From positions 1 through 6,957 of the forward strand of contig NZKX01000060.1 of the NCBI GenBank assembly GCA_002694025.1: a stretch of DNA of 6,957 nt. The letters run 5' to 3'. The number at the start of each line of letters is the position of its first letter. The stretch's first letter is position 1. The position numbers and the translations under genes were made by a program. Under the pieces are notes generated by a model that saw only the letters and a list, made by a program, of their open reading frames with translations, made no database searches and was not told where the DNA came from. Shown piece after piece: positions 6,935-6,957 of this stretch. This DNA comes from Fidelibacterota bacterium (GTDB taxonomy: Bacteria > Marinisomatota > Marinisomatia > Marinisomatales > UBA1611).

Positions 6935-6957
6935 TAATCTTTGAATAAGTTTTAACA

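Noticed and set aside
6924..6957. Possible end of an upstream gene overlapping the barrel gene (an open frame from the right edge, stopping at 6926-6924)
   Set aside because: Only ten codons are visible, with no recognisable sequence. The overlapping style of this locus makes it possible, but it cannot be supported from this window.
6935..6957. Promoter elements upstream of the barrel gene
   Set aside because: Only 23 bases are available; they are AT-rich and no convincing -10/-35 pair can be judged. The barrel frame also stays open through them.

Overview
All recognisable genes in this window lie on the minus strand, so transcription runs from the right edge to the left. The DNA is AT-rich and very tightly packed. 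Six complete genes and one gene cut by the left edge follow each other with junctions between a 32-base overlap and a 3-base gap, and no stretch above about 25 bases is free of a gene. This suggests a streamlined, free-living Gram-negative bacterium. An outer-membrane beta-barrel protein with calcium-type (thrombospondin type 3) repeats, a DUF5683 protein and a sodium-coupled amino-acid transporter together fit the Fibrobacteres-Chlorobi-Bacteroidetes side of the tree. A marine lineage such as Marinimicrobia (SAR406) is my best guess, but it is an inference from gene content only. Clear Shine-Dalgarno motifs before several genes argue against typical Bacteroidota, where they are usually weak.

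Layout in transcription order: (1) 6934-5348, a secreted outer-membrane beta-barrel protein with DxDGDG repeats. (2) 5348-2769, alaS, a complete alanyl-tRNA synthetase with aminoacylation, editing and C-Ala domains. (3) 2768-2328, a small stand-alone PCC/DUF296 protein with a conserved His cluster. (4) 2331-1951, a RidA-family enamine/imine deaminase. (5) 1982-1530, a short exported or membrane DUF5683-like protein. (6) 1537-164, a LeuT-like neurotransmitter:sodium symporter (NSS/SLC6). (7) 160 to beyond position 1, the first 53 codons of an unidentified protein that looks membrane-associated.

The genes probably form one polycistron whose promoter and terminator both lie outside the window. 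Four of the six junctions are start-stop overlaps (TGATG, ATGA, a 32-base overlap and an 8-base overlap). One more is a direct stop-start (TAAATG) and the last is a 3-base gap, so translational coupling is likely along the whole run. A loose amino-acid theme links alaS, ridA and the transporter: charging of alanine, clearance of reactive 2-aminoacrylate-type intermediates, and amino-acid uptake. The barrel protein and the DUF5683 protein are envelope functions with no evident tie to that theme. I see no mobile element, CRISPR array, RNA gene or intrinsic terminator. Most of the window is ordinary core-type sequence; the points most worth a second look are the barrel protein, the small His-rich PCC protein and the overlapping start of the DUF5683 gene.
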